DNA of 57,293 nt from Pyramidobacter piscolens (GTDB lineage Bacteria > Synergistota > Synergistia > Synergistales > Dethiosulfovibrionaceae): the NCBI GenBank assembly GCA_004558205.1, contig SFDM01000016.1:1-57293 (forward strand). The letters are read 5' to 3'. Shown here piece by piece: positions 43,202 to 52,100 of the stretch; within the stretch, counting starts at the first letter, position 1; every line of letters begins with the position of its first letter. The position numbers were made by a program, and so were the translations under genes. Below the pieces are notes generated by a model, which did no database searches, was not told the origin of the DNA, and saw only the letters and a list, made by a program, of their open reading frames with translations.

Positions 43202-43230
43202 TTGATGAAACCCTATCGGCATGCTAAAAT
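43202..43230 (+). promoter_or_regulatory. Sigma-70-type promoter upstream of the FadR-type regulator
   Basis: TTGATG and TAAAAT are separated by exactly 17 bases. The 145-base leader to the GTG start has no recognised motif. Confidence 0.6.
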
Positions 43231-43375
43231 TATTTGTCAGCGTATATAGCGTGATCCTTGAGGAAACTGCGGCCAGCCTCCCTTGAAATAGGAGTCAGCC
43301 TGGCGGGGAGCGGCGCGGGAGGATTTGAGGCTCGCTGGAAAAAAACACTGGATTTTTTGAAGAGAGGGCGGCAGC

Positions 43376-44158
43376 GTGCAGAGCAAACGACAGATCTTGT
43401 TTCAGGAGATTATGCAGAAAATACAGGACGGCAGCTTTGTGGCGGGCGGCCGTATCCTGACGGAGCGCGAAATCGCGGCGCGGCTGAACGTGAGCCGTTT
43501 TGCCGTCCGCGAGGCTCTGGGGGCCCTTGAGGCGATCGGCGTGGTGGAGGTGCGGGATCGGCAGGGGACGTTTCTGCGCGAGACCGAGCGCGCCGACGGC
43601 GTGGCGCTGGACCTGATGCGCTACATGCCTGCCAGCGGCCTGTCGCAGGTGATGGAGGCCCGCTTTTTGATCGAGGTGCCCGCGGCGGGATTGGCGGCGC
43701 TCCGCCATACCGAGCGCGACGCGGCGGTGATCCGCGACTGCCTGTGCCATCTGGAGGAGCTTCACGAGCGTCCCTACAGCGTGGAGACGGGGCGGCACGG
43801 CGCTCAATGGAACACGGCGCTGCATACGGCGATCGTCCACGCGTCGCAGAACGAGGCGCTGGCCAGGCTCTTCGAGAGCCTCATGATTCATATGGAGCGC
43901 GACATCGCGCTGCTGCGCATCCGCTACATGGACACGCCCAAAATTGACTACAGCGAAAGGATTCTGAACGACCACCGGCGTCTTGTGGGCGCTATTCTGG
44001 AAGGCCAGTCCGAGGAGGCACAGCGGATTGCAGAGGAACACCTGCGCCGTACCGTGGGCAACTTCGCCGACCAGGGGCGACCTGGCTTCCAGTCCGACAA
44101 CAGCACGCTGCGCCTTCAGCTGCGGCTGCGGCTGACGCCGCCGGCAGAGGTGAAGTGA
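43376..44158 (+). CDS. GntR-family regulator, FadR/FCD subfamily
   Basis: The 260-residue transcription factor has an N-terminal winged HTH (GGRILTEREIAARLNVSRFAVREALGAL, about 25-52) and a C-terminal all-helical FCD ligand domain with the metal or acid site spread over RFLIEVPAA, HTAIVHAS and NDHRRLV. Family members sense organic acids. It stands alone, with its own promoter and terminator, so its targets lie elsewhere or it acts on the adjacent divergent nfo operon. GTG 43376 is the start. Confidence 0.9.
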   Translation: MQSKRQILFQEIMQKIQDGSFVAGGRILTEREIAARLNVSRFAVREALGALEAIGVVEVRDRQGTFLRETERADGVALDLMRYMPASGLSQVMEARFLIEVPAAGLAALRHTERDAAVIRDCLCHLEELHERPYSVETGRHGAQWNTALHTAIVHASQNEALARLFESLMIHMERDIALLRIRYMDTPKIDYSERILNDHRRLVGAILEGQSEEAQRIAEEHLRRTVGNFADQGRPGFQSDNSTLRLQLRLRLTPPAEVK

Positions 44159-44208
44159 CCTCTTTTGGGGACTGTCGGCCCTTGGCGTGAAAACAATATG
44201 AACGTTGG

Positions 44209-44236
44209 AATGCCGCTTTAGAGCGGCATTTTTTTA
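44209..44236 (+). terminator. Intrinsic terminator after the FadR-type regulator
   Basis: Stem ATGCCGCT/AGCGGCAT with a short loop and seven T. Confidence 0.88.
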
Positions 44237-44310
44237 ATTCTGACTTTCGTGGGAAAGGCCACGCGAAGGTATGTGGTTGCAACATTTCCCAAAAAACGGC
44301 AGGCACTACA

Positions 44311-44348
44311 AGCGCCCCTTTTGTACCAATGAGGTCAAAAGGGGCGCT
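44311..44348. terminator. Hairpin in the gap between the FadR-type and LysR genes
   Basis: A perfect 13-bp stem AGCGCCCCTTTTG/CAAAAGGGGCGCT with a 12-base loop, without a following T run on either strand. It may stop the minus-strand LysR transcript 165 bases past its stop, or be a remnant element. Nothing else is seen in 44237-44512. Confidence 0.4.
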
Positions 44349-44512
44349 GCTCTTTCTGGCGATGAAGTTCTCCGCTTATGGGGCGATGTTTTGCCGTCGC
44401 GGGCAGGGCTTTGCTCCCCTAGGGGCAAAAAAGCTTCGGCAGTTCCTGTTCTCCTCCGCCCAGAAGCATGTCGGCGTGCCCCATAAAAGGGCGACTTTGA
44501 AAAGGGTCTTCT

Positions 44513-45373
44513 TTATCCTTTATGGAAACTTCCTTCCTCTGCCGGGAAAATTTTCGCGAAGGTCCTCTGGCTTTCCTTGCGGCACACCAGGTAATAGGTG
44601 ACATGAACCTCGGGGTCGTCGATAGGAACCGCAACGCGGTCTTGGGTCAACGTTTTTCCCTTGGTGGCAAGTTCCGTGGTAAAGCAGGGCAGCACGGAGT
44701 TAATGATCAGCTCCTCGAAAGAATAGCGCTCGTTTTGCACTAGAAAACGGGAATCGGGCATCTTGCTTTTCACTAGGTCCGCCCAGAAGCCGATCTCTGA
44801 AAAGAGCAGCATGTTGTCCCCGTTCATCTCCTGGAGCGTCAGCGACTTCCGGCTGGCGAAGCGGTGTTTTTTCGGCAGCAGAAACATCAGATGCTCCTCG
44901 CCGATCCTGGTGCTGCAATAATTCGGGCCTTGGGGCTCGAAGGGCAGAATAATCAGTTGATACAGGTTTTTCTCAAGGCCGTCCAGCAGCTGGGGCGGCT
45001 TTTTTAATTCTGAAGAGATGGACTTTTCCGGGTAGGCCTCGGTTAATCTCCGCACAAGTTCCGGAAGCTGGACGGCAGCGCCCGAACCAATGGAGATGGT
45101 CCTGTTTGCCCGGTCGCAGGCGCGCACCTTCCGCAGCATCTCGTCGGTTTGCTTCAGAATGAGGGCCATCTCCCCGGCGGCAAGGCTGCCGTTGTCGTTC
45201 AGTTTGATGCTGTTTTTGGTCCTGTTGAAAAGCGCCAGGCCAAATTCAGCTTCCGCCTTTTTCATGATGCGGGTAATGGTGGGCTGCGAAATGTTATAGC
45301 GCTCCGCCACCTGGGACAACGTCCCCATCTCCGCAAAAGCAACGAAGTACTGCATTTCCTCATAGTTTAACAT
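44513..45373 (-). CDS. LysR-family transcriptional regulator
   Basis: A 286-residue protein with the N-terminal LysR HTH (MQYFVAFAEMGTLSQVAERYNISQPTITRIMKKAE) and a periplasmic-binding-type effector domain from about 90. It is divergent from the EFR1-type gene at 45538, with 164 bases between starts, the usual arrangement when the regulator controls its neighbour. The target set would be the ferredoxin/flavodoxin protein, aldo-keto reductase and two hydrolases. The inducer is unknown. Confidence 0.92.
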   Translation of the reverse strand: MLNYEEMQYFVAFAEMGTLSQVAERYNISQPTITRIMKKAEAEFGLALFNRTKNSIKLNDNGSLAAGEMALILKQTDEMLRKVRACDRANRTISIGSGAAVQLPELVRRLTEAYPEKSISSELKKPPQLLDGLEKNLYQLIILPFEPQGPNYCSTRIGEEHLMFLLPKKHRFASRKSLTLQEMNGDNMLLFSEIGFWADLVKSKMPDSRFLVQNERYSFEELIINSVLPCFTTELATKGKTLTQDRVAVPIDDPEVHVTYYLVCRKESQRTFAKIFPAEEGSFHKG

Positions 45374-45482
45374 AGCCTTCGCCTCCGCCGCGGCTCAAAT
45401 TCTTTCGTCGATTATAACAGGCTTCCCAGGGTGTGGAAAGGTTCACTATCCATTAAATGAAATGCTGATTCCGTGATCGATA

Positions 45483-45512
45483 TTGTACTTTTAATTTCGT
45501 CTTAACTATAAT
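45483..45512 (+). promoter_or_regulatory. Promoter of the EFR1/aldo-keto reductase operon
   Basis: TTGTAC and TATAAT with an 18-base spacer, 25 bases before ATG 45538, in the divergent region where LysR should bind. Confidence 0.55.
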
Positions 45513-45537
45513 GCGGACACATGAAGGAGGCGTATCA

Positions 45538-46317
45538 ATGGTCTTCTATTTTACTGGTACGGGAAACAGCCTGTATGCAGCAAAGATGTTGAATAGCAGC
45601 CCCATCAGCATCCCCCAGGTTCTCAAGGGCGGCTCGCTTGATTTTGAGGCCGAGAGGATCGGCGTTGTCTGCCCGGTCTATGGCCATGAGATGCCGGCCA
45701 TGGTCAAGGAATTCTTGCGCAAAGCGGCCTTTCATACCGATTATCTCTATGTGGTGCTCACCTACGGCAGGCGCCATGCCAACGCGGTGGAGCTTGCGGA
45801 AAAAGCGCTGGAAAGCGCGGGGAAGAAAGCGGACTACATTACAACTCTTCTGATGGCAGACAACTTCCTGCCTGTTTTCGACATGGCGGAAGAGGTAAAA
45901 CTGGATAAGGGCGTGGAATGGCAGCTCAGGAAAATTAGAGAGGACATCGGCGCGAAAAAACGCGAACATCAGAAAGTAACCTGCCAGGATCGGGAAGCCC
46001 ACAAAAGCTATCTTGCGATGGTTCACCAGCAGCCTGAGACAGTCTGGGCGGACTTTGATTTTACGGATCGGTGCGTGGGCTGCGGCATCTGTGCGAAGGT
46101 CTGCCCCGCGGGGTGCGTTCGCGTTGAAAACCAGAGGGCCCTTCGCACTGGTGATCATTGCCAGGCCTGTTACGCCTGCGTGCAAGCCTGCCCTAAAGGG
46201 GCCATACAGGTCAAGGAAATCATGGGTTTGCGGGAAAAGAATCCCACGGCGCGGTATCGAAACGAGCATATATCACTCTCGGAAATCATCGCCGCGAACG
46301 ATCAAGGGAAAAACTAA
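45538..46317 (+). CDS. EFR1-type flavodoxin-like/ferredoxin fusion protein
   Basis: The 259-residue protein joins an N-terminal flavodoxin-like domain (VFYFTGTGNSLYAA, an FMN phosphate loop) and a C-terminal 2x[4Fe-4S] ferredoxin domain (about 183-225) with CVGCGICAKVCPAGC and CQACYACVQACPKG. Such proteins are probable electron carriers for reductases in anaerobes. GGAGG lies 8 bases before ATG 45538. An aldo-keto reductase gene follows at 35 bases. Confidence 0.9.
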   Translation: MVFYFTGTGNSLYAAKMLNSSPISIPQVLKGGSLDFEAERIGVVCPVYGHEMPAMVKEFLRKAAFHTDYLYVVLTYGRRHANAVELAEKALESAGKKADYITTLLMADNFLPVFDMAEEVKLDKGVEWQLRKIREDIGAKKREHQKVTCQDREAHKSYLAMVHQQPETVWADFDFTDRCVGCGICAKVCPAGCVRVENQRALRTGDHCQACYACVQACPKGAIQVKEIMGLREKNPTARYRNEHISLSEIIAANDQGKN

Positions 46318-46352
46318 CAGTATCCGGCCAGCCGGAAGAAAGGGGCATCACC

Positions 46353-47240
46353 ATGGAATACGTTACACTTTACAATGGAGTCGAAATGCCGATCTTGGGC
46401 TACGGCGTCTATCAGGTCGCCAAGGATGAATGCGGGCGCTGCGTGCTGGACGCGCTGAAGGCCGGTTACCGCTCGCTCGACACGGCACAGAGCTATTTTA
46501 ACGAGGAAGAAGTGGGCGCCGCCGTCGAAAAGAGCGGCATCGCCCGGAGAGATATCTTTTTGACCACCAAGGTGTGGATTGAGCATTACGGCTATGAGGC
46601 CGCCAAAGCCTCGGTTATCGAATCCATGGCAAAGCTGAAGACCGATTATCTTGACCTCTGCCTGCTGCACCAGCCCTTTGCCGACTATTACGGAGCCTGG
46701 CGCGCTCTGGAAGAATTCTACGAAGCTGGAACGATCCGCGCCATCGGCGTCTCCAATTTCTACCCCGACAGGCTGGTGGACCTCGCGTCCTTCGCGCGTA
46801 TTAAGCCCATGGTCAATCAGGTGGAGACCCATCCCTACAATCAACAGCTTCAGGCCCACGGGATCATGAAAAAATACGGAGTCCAGCATGAGGCCTGGGC
46901 CCCCTTTGGCGAAGGACGGGGAGGGCTCTTTGAAGACGAAACGCTGAAAGCCCTGGGAGCGAAGTACGGCAAATCGCCGGCGCAGATCATCCTCCGCTGG
47001 CATATCCAGCGCGGCATTGTGGTTATTCCTAAATCCACTCATTACGAGAGAATGGTGCAGAACCTTGATGTCTTCAACTTTGCTTTAACCGATGAAGACA
47101 TGGCAGGAATCAAAGCTCTGGACAAAGCCCAAAGCTCTTTCTTTTCCCACAGCGACCCCGCGATAGTGGAGTGGTTTGCCCAGATGGTCAAAGAGAGAAA
47201 GCAGAGCCGCGACAGCTCAAAGGAAAAGAAAAACTGGTAG
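46353..47240 (+). CDS. Aldo/keto reductase
   Basis: A 295-residue NADPH-dependent carbonyl reductase of the 2,5-diketogluconate reductase type. The catalytic tetrad is complete: Asp43 and Tyr48 in SLDTAQSYFN, Lys73 in TTKVW, His106 in LLHQPF; the NADPH site includes GIVVIPKS near 235. AAGGGG precedes the ATG. It is second in the LysR-linked operon. A C-terminal tail rich in Lys, Arg and Ser (about 275-295) is longer than usual. Confidence 0.93.
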   Translation: MEYVTLYNGVEMPILGYGVYQVAKDECGRCVLDALKAGYRSLDTAQSYFNEEEVGAAVEKSGIARRDIFLTTKVWIEHYGYEAAKASVIESMAKLKTDYLDLCLLHQPFADYYGAWRALEEFYEAGTIRAIGVSNFYPDRLVDLASFARIKPMVNQVETHPYNQQLQAHGIMKKYGVQHEAWAPFGEGRGGLFEDETLKALGAKYGKSPAQIILRWHIQRGIVVIPKSTHYERMVQNLDVFNFALTDEDMAGIKALDKAQSSFFSHSDPAIVEWFAQMVKERKQSRDSSKEKKNW

Positions 47241-47259
47241 CCCCGCGGGACTCAAGGCC

Positions 47260-48240
47260 ATGATGAAAAAGAGGTTCTTCAGCGCGCTGCTGGTCTTTGC
47301 GGTGTGTTTCGGCCTTTCCGGCAGCGCCGCTCACAGTGCGGAAACCATGAAAATTACCCAAAACACCACCGTCAATGAAGTTATCAACGACAAAGCCTTT
47401 GGCAGCTTCGGCAGGCTGCTGTTTCCCCTGGACCGGCCCGTCGCCGGGGATATGACCCTTGCCGAAGTCAGCACAAGCCGGGTCTATGTCTGGTATTCGC
47501 ACATCCAGCCCAGCAAGACCGTCGAAGTCATCGCCAATCTCAAAAGACGGTCCGAACAGGGCGAGCAAGTCTTTTACCCGATCTACACTACAGGAGAAAT
47601 CGCGGCAGACCCGTCAAAGGCAGACACAGGACTGTTTTTCTTCAGGGGGGAAGCGAGGAAACCCTTTGCCATCATGAACGCCGGCGGAGGCTTTATGTAC
47701 GTGGGAGCCCTGCACGACAGCTTCCCCCACGCGCTGGAAGTAAGCAAAAGGGGTTACAACGCCTTTGTGCTGATCTACAGGCCCGGGAGCGCTTACCATG
47801 ACTTGGCGCGGGCCATAGCTTACGTCCACGACCATGCCGGAGAGCTGCGGGTATCGCCGGAGAATTATTCTCTCTGGGGCGGTTCCGCCGGTGCGAGAAT
47901 GGCGGCGGCTCTGGGAAACTCTTCGGTTCTGGCGTCCTACGGGTTGTCGCGTATTCCTCAGGCTGCCGCGGTCATTATGCAGTACACCGGTTACAGCGCC
48001 GTATCGGGCAGCGACGCTCCCAGCTATGGCTGCGTTGGAACCGACGACGGGGTCGCCAGCTGGAGAACGATGCAGGATCGATCGGCGGCCCTGAAGGCGC
48101 TGGGGATCGACAGCGAATTTCACAGCTACAGAGGCCTGAGCCACGGTTTTGGCCTGGGCGAGGGAACCGCCGCGGAAGGCTGGATCAACGACGCTCTTGC
48201 CTTTTGGCAAAGACAGATTGACAGGAGGAATTCAAAATGA
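47260..48240 (+). CDS. Secreted alpha/beta hydrolase (esterase/lipase type)
   Basis: A 326-residue exported hydrolase: signal peptide MMKKRFFSALLVFAVCFGLSG with cleavage near HSA, a roughly 90-residue N-terminal region of unclear fold, then an alpha/beta hydrolase domain with nucleophile elbow GGSAGAR and a late HGFG histidine. The ester substrate is unknown. ATG 47260 follows an AAGG-type ribosome site; the frame is open 28 codons further up inside the reductase gene. Its stop overlaps the start of the next hydrolase gene. Confidence 0.8.
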   Translation: MMKKRFFSALLVFAVCFGLSGSAAHSAETMKITQNTTVNEVINDKAFGSFGRLLFPLDRPVAGDMTLAEVSTSRVYVWYSHIQPSKTVEVIANLKRRSEQGEQVFYPIYTTGEIAADPSKADTGLFFFRGEARKPFAIMNAGGGFMYVGALHDSFPHALEVSKRGYNAFVLIYRPGSAYHDLARAIAYVHDHAGELRVSPENYSLWGGSAGARMAAALGNSSVLASYGLSRIPQAAAVIMQYTGYSAVSGSDAPSYGCVGTDDGVASWRTMQDRSAALKALGIDSEFHSYRGLSHGFGLGEGTAAEGWINDALAFWQRQIDRRNSK

Positions 48241-49337
48241 AAAAGAAAACATGGGCAGCATTCGCCCTCAGTGCCATCATCGCCCTTTCAACGCTGACCC
48301 ACGGCGCGGCGGCAGCTTTGGATTCATCGAAATTGCCGCGGGATGAGTCCCGAGTTCTCCACATCGCCGAACAAGGAATGTTCTCGGCGGGCGGGATCAC
48401 TCTGACCTCCGAAGGAACCTTCAACCCTGAAGACCAGTGGGAGAAAACCGGAGCCGGGCAGACCGCCCACGTAGATCACGCCAACGTGCTCTATCAGGTT
48501 CCTGCGGAGAACGTCAGGCTTCCTATGGTGTTCCTTCACGGCTATGGCCAGTCCCGTATGGGCTGGATGACCACGCCGGATGGGCGGGAAGGCTGGTCCA
48601 ACCTGTTTCTGAGAATGGGACACAGCGTTTATTTGGTGGACGAGCCGAGACGCGGCGAGGCGGGCGCCACATCGGTCAGCGGCGCCATCAGCACTAAGAC
48701 GCTTGATCAGCGTTGGTACACCCAGTTCCGAATCGGCCGCTGGGTCAATGGGCAGTCCGCCGCCAATAAAGGCTCCCAGTTTCCCAACGACGCCTACTCG
48801 GTGGATCAATTTTTCCGTCAGATGACGCCTGACACCGGCATGACTTCCGACATGGGCGCCGATTTCGACAAAAAAACCGTGGCTTTAGCGCTGGCGGCCA
48901 CCGTTGATGAAGTCTACAAGAGAACCGGCAAAAACTCTATTCTGGTTACCCACTCTCAGGGAGGCAGGGCCGGCTGGACTGTGGCTCAGTATACGGACCA
49001 TATCGCGGCCATCGTGGCTATCGAACCGGGCGGCGCGCCTTCGCCGGACTCTGAAGAGTACAAAGCTGTGACCGGAAAGAAGATTCCTGTGGCCTTCTAC
49101 TTTGGAGACTACATTGACAACGGCGACCCCGCGATTCAAGCCACAGCGATGTGGAAGAATATGCGCCAGACCTGCTATGACTTTGTGGAGGCCTATGGCA
49201 AGCTGGGAGGTTCCAGCGTCGTTGTGGACCTGCCCCGAGAGGGCATCACCGGGAACGACCACTTTATTTTTCAGGACTTGAACAACGACGTCATCGCCGC
49301 TCACGTCGAAAAGTGGATTCAGAAAAACACGAAGTAG
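48237..49337 (+). CDS. Second secreted alpha/beta hydrolase
   Basis: A 366-residue exported hydrolase with signal peptide MKKKTWAAFALSAIIALSTL and AAA-AL cleavage, oxyanion strand VFLHGYGQS, nucleophile elbow THSQGGRAGW, and a C-terminal GNDHFIF histidine. It is translationally coupled to the preceding gene (ATGA overlap) and has AGGAGG upstream. It is the last gene of the LysR-linked operon. Two secreted esterases next to a carbonyl reductase suggest breakdown of an external ester, which is inference. Confidence 0.82.
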   Translation: MKKKTWAAFALSAIIALSTLTHGAAAALDSSKLPRDESRVLHIAEQGMFSAGGITLTSEGTFNPEDQWEKTGAGQTAHVDHANVLYQVPAENVRLPMVFLHGYGQSRMGWMTTPDGREGWSNLFLRMGHSVYLVDEPRRGEAGATSVSGAISTKTLDQRWYTQFRIGRWVNGQSAANKGSQFPNDAYSVDQFFRQMTPDTGMTSDMGADFDKKTVALALAATVDEVYKRTGKNSILVTHSQGGRAGWTVAQYTDHIAAIVAIEPGGAPSPDSEEYKAVTGKKIPVAFYFGDYIDNGDPAIQATAMWKNMRQTCYDFVEAYGKLGGSSVVVDLPREGITGNDHFIFQDLNNDVIAAHVEKWIQKNTK

Positions 49338-49538
49338 AAAGTCCGCGCCTCTAATGAAGATCCCAGGGGGCATCCAGTCGCTCAGACATACTCGGCCTGT
49401 TACACTCGCTTTGTGGATACCCCTTGGATTGTCCCCCCTCATCAACGGTTCATTGTTAAGTTGATAATTTATGTAAATCTGCTTTCGGGTTTGACTCTTT
49501 TTGCTCAATATCTTCTGTTTTCAGACAAGTCTTAGGCG

Positions 49539-49931
49539 CTATTTAATAAGATTGCTTTTATAGAATATTTTGCCGCTTTGGACATTATTATAGAATTTTT
49601 GCTTCCAGTCGATGTAAGCGACGCTGTCGTTGAGACGCTCTATTTCCTCCAGCAAAAGTTTTCGCTTTTGTTCAAGAAATTTTTGCCGTGCTGGAATGCT
49701 TGAGGGCCCTTTTAAACAATCTTCCAGATAGGCTTTCATCTCCGCAATGCTTAAATTGCAGCGCTTTAGACAGGATAGATCTTTAATCCAAGCTACATCC
49801 TTCTCGTCAAAGACACGACGGTTGTTTTTGTCTCTTTTCACGTTAGGGACTAAACCTTCATTACAATAGTACTTCAAGGTTTCGTAGTTCATGCCGGTTT
49901 TATCGCAGGTTTTTTTCATGGTAAAAAGCAT
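49539..49931 (-). CDS. MerR-family transcriptional regulator
   Basis: A 130-residue regulator with the N-terminal MerR HTH (KKTCDKTGMNYETLKYYCNEGLVP and the RRVFDEKDVAWIKDL wing) and a dimer coiled coil from about 75-115. No metal-binding cysteine cluster at the C-terminus is seen, so it is closer to the aldehyde/AdhR-like or drug-sensing branches. The gene is AT-rich compared with its neighbours, suggesting acquisition. A MerR-type promoter lies just upstream, pointing away. Confidence 0.88.
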   Translation of the reverse strand: MLFTMKKTCDKTGMNYETLKYYCNEGLVPNVKRDKNNRRVFDEKDVAWIKDLSCLKRCNLSIAEMKAYLEDCLKGPSSIPARQKFLEQKRKLLLEEIERLNDSVAYIDWKQKFYNNVQSGKIFYKSNLIK

Positions 49932-49965
49932 GAGATCATCTCCTAAAAAAATACTTAAAAAACGC

Positions 49966-49996
49966 TTGACAGGGAGTAACTACCGGATATTACACT
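49966..49996 (+). promoter_or_regulatory. MerR-type promoter with 19-bp spacer and dyad
   Basis: TTGACA and TACACT are 19 bases apart, the stretched spacing typical of MerR-activated promoters, and the spacer contains the dyad GGGAGTAACTACC. It points toward 50.0-50.4 kb, where the first convincing gene is the flavodoxin at 50361. The 430-base gap otherwise holds only short AT-rich frames (for example 50032-50199) that I cannot support. Confidence 0.65.
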
Positions 49997-50360
49997 TTCG
50001 GCGTAAGACATGGAAAAACATATTTTACATTATGAAAAATTGGATAGCTTCTTTATGGTTTTCGTACTCCTCGCCTCTATTCTCCTTGGGTAAAATGAAC
50101 AACTTTTTACCTTTTTCGGACAAGTTTTGGGCAAGCCCCGATATTGAAGATGCAGCGCTGCAAGTTTGGTGCCGGCTTCAAGCAGCCTATATTTGCTAGG
50201 GATTTTTCAACCCCGTGCAGCCGCAGCCTTCACTCTTTTGCTTTGCTGCACGAAAGAATCGGAATCGCAAGGGTTTACCGATTTACTGCGGAATGTGAGA
50301 TGCAATGATATCTAACATTAAGTTATAGTGGAACTCTAACTGAGAAGGAGCATTTTTGCA

Positions 50361-51011
50361 ATGAAAAAACAAATAGCGTCTATTTTTTCTCTGGCTGCGC
50401 TTCTCTGCTGTGCCGCGGCGGGCTGCGCTGCCGTTCCAGCCCTTGAAGGGAAGAAGGTTTTAGTGGTCTATTTCTCTATGCCTGAGACGGCGAAGACCAG
50501 AAATCTCAGCCGGGAGGAAGAGAACAGCCTGATCGTCGTGAACGGCCAGGCTCTTGGAAATACTCAGTACGCAGCGCAGCTGATCCAGAAAGAAACCGGC
50601 GGGGATATTTTCCGCCTGACGCCTCAAAGAGCCTATCCGACAGAGCACCGAACGCTGGTCGCTCTGGCGCGGCGCGAGAAGGATCAAAACGCGCGGCCCC
50701 CTCTGGCTTCTTTGCCGGAAAAACTGGACAGTTACGACGTGGTCTTCATCGGCTATCCCAACTGGTGGGCTGATATGCCCATGGTGCTTTACACCTTCCT
50801 TGAAAGCGTGAACCTGCAGGGAAAAACCATCGTTCCATTCGTCACCCACGGTGGCAGCGGTTTTTCCGGCTCTATCGGCGCGATTGCGAGGCTTCAGCCC
50901 AAGGCGAGAGTCCTTTCCGGCGGCTATTCGGTCTATCGCGACGACATGGAAGACTGCGCGGAGGACGTGCCAGCCTGGCTGAAGAAGCTTAATTTCAACG
51001 CCCTGTATTGA
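50361..51011 (+). CDS. Flavodoxin-like lipoprotein
   Basis: A 216-residue protein with a lipoprotein signal (SLAALLCCAAAGCAA, lipobox Cys about residue 22) and a flavodoxin fold: VLVVYFSMPETAKT phosphate-binding loop, then IGYPNWWADMPM and PFVTHGGSGFSGS for the FMN ring. It would hold FMN on the outer face of the cytoplasmic membrane or in the periplasm. GAGAAGGAG lies upstream of the ATG. The following gene is a small secreted cyclophilin-like protein, a frequent pairing in gut anaerobes. Confidence 0.87.
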   Translation: MKKQIASIFSLAALLCCAAAGCAAVPALEGKKVLVVYFSMPETAKTRNLSREEENSLIVVNGQALGNTQYAAQLIQKETGGDIFRLTPQRAYPTEHRTLVALARREKDQNARPPLASLPEKLDSYDVVFIGYPNWWADMPMVLYTFLESVNLQGKTIVPFVTHGGSGFSGSIGAIARLQPKARVLSGGYSVYRDDMEDCAEDVPAWLKKLNFNALY

Positions 51012-51032
51012 TCAGGGGGCCCTTGAAAAAGA

Positions 51033-51491
51033 ATGAAAATTAAGATGAAAGTCAAAATGAAAATCATCCCGCTGGCTTTAGCCCTGCTGGCCGGTTTGGA
51101 GATCTTTGGAGGCGCTGCCTTTGCGGCGGAAAAAAACTGGCCCGTGAAAATTACCGCGGGAGAAAAAGTCCTGACGGCTGCGGTCTTTGACAGCCGCGCG
51201 GGCAGGGATTTTCTCAGTTTGCTGCCGCTGCGCGCTGCGCTGTGGGAACCTGCCGATTTTGCGAAGGCCTTTGATCTTGAGCGGCGGCTTTCAAATAACG
51301 AAGAGGTGACGCGCAGTTATGAGGTGGGAGGACTGGCCTATTGGCCAGAAGGTCCGGCTATGGCGATTTTCTTTAGCGGCCATAGAGCTCAGACCGTGGT
51401 GCCTGTTATTACGATCGGTAAAATAACTGAAGGCGCGGAAATGTTCAAGGATTATTCCGGCGAGATCCTTATCGAGCGGAATTTTGAATAA
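51033..51491 (+). CDS. Secreted cyclophilin-like-fold protein
   Basis: A 152-residue protein with a signal peptide (PLALALLAGLEIFGGAAFA) and a beta-rich domain (LTAAVFDSRAGRDFLSLLPL, YWPEGPAMAIFF, VITIGKITEG) that resembles the Cyclophil_like2 group found beside flavodoxins and aldo-keto reductases. Function is not established. Several in-frame ATG codons (51033, 51045, 51057) make the exact start uncertain. Confidence 0.75.
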   Translation: MKIKMKVKMKIIPLALALLAGLEIFGGAAFAAEKNWPVKITAGEKVLTAAVFDSRAGRDFLSLLPLRAALWEPADFAKAFDLERRLSNNEEVTRSYEVGGLAYWPEGPAMAIFFSGHRAQTVVPVITIGKITEGAEMFKDYSGEILIERNFE

Positions 51492-51524
51492 AATAGTTTC
51501 AATATAATGGGTGTCTAAAAACGA

Positions 51525-51560
51525 GTGAGAGGGCCGCGGAGATCTGAGCGGCCCTCTCAC
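51525..51560. terminator. Terminator hairpin after the cyclophilin-like gene
   Basis: A 13-bp stem GTGAGAGGGCCGC/GCGGCCCTCTCAC with a 10-base loop; a short T run follows on the plus strand and a longer one on the minus strand. Confidence 0.75.
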
Positions 51561-51847
51561 TTTCGCAATGTATGGAATTGAAGCTTCAGCGATTTGTAGA
51601 CCTCCTGTGCAGCCGTGGCCGCTTTCTTCGGAGAACGGCCCATTTTGCCGGGATCCTTGTCTCGAAGTATGGATCGCGCGCCTGCGCGATCAGGGGAGTC
51701 CCCTTCAAACTCATGGCGCAGCAGCTTTTTATCTCATGCCAATTATCTATAGGAACAGCCTGACGTCCAGAGTCAATCCGAGGGGGCAGCCAGCCGCTTC
51801 GGACATGCTCGGCCTTCAGCCTGACCATGCTCGTTTGCTGGCGGCCC

Positions 51848-51973
51848 TTCGAGCCGTCCTGGGGCGCCAAGATTGAGGAGTTCGATGGAAAAGCGGCGTC
51901 ACCGACCGACGGCAGTTTTGACAGGCTGCGCCGGGCGCTGGCGGATCGGGCGAGCGGAATTCTTTTTGTATGA
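51848..51973 (+). pseudogene. Possible gene remnant in the gap before the glycosylase
   Basis: The frame ending KIEEFDGKAASPTDGSFD-, then RLRRALADRASGILFV and a TGA has the composition of a real C-terminus, but no start or domain can be traced upstream. I do not recognise the family. The rest of 51561-52100 holds nothing that I can support as a gene. Confidence 0.25.
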
Positions 51974-52100
51974 ATAGATGCAAAATGGAGCGGATTCCCG
52001 TTTTTCGCGGCGTGTTTCGTAAAACTCGCGGCGGCGAACTATTTCCATAATAAAGGATTCAGTGTATTATTGTCTTTACAGCAAGAACGGAGGAATGTAC

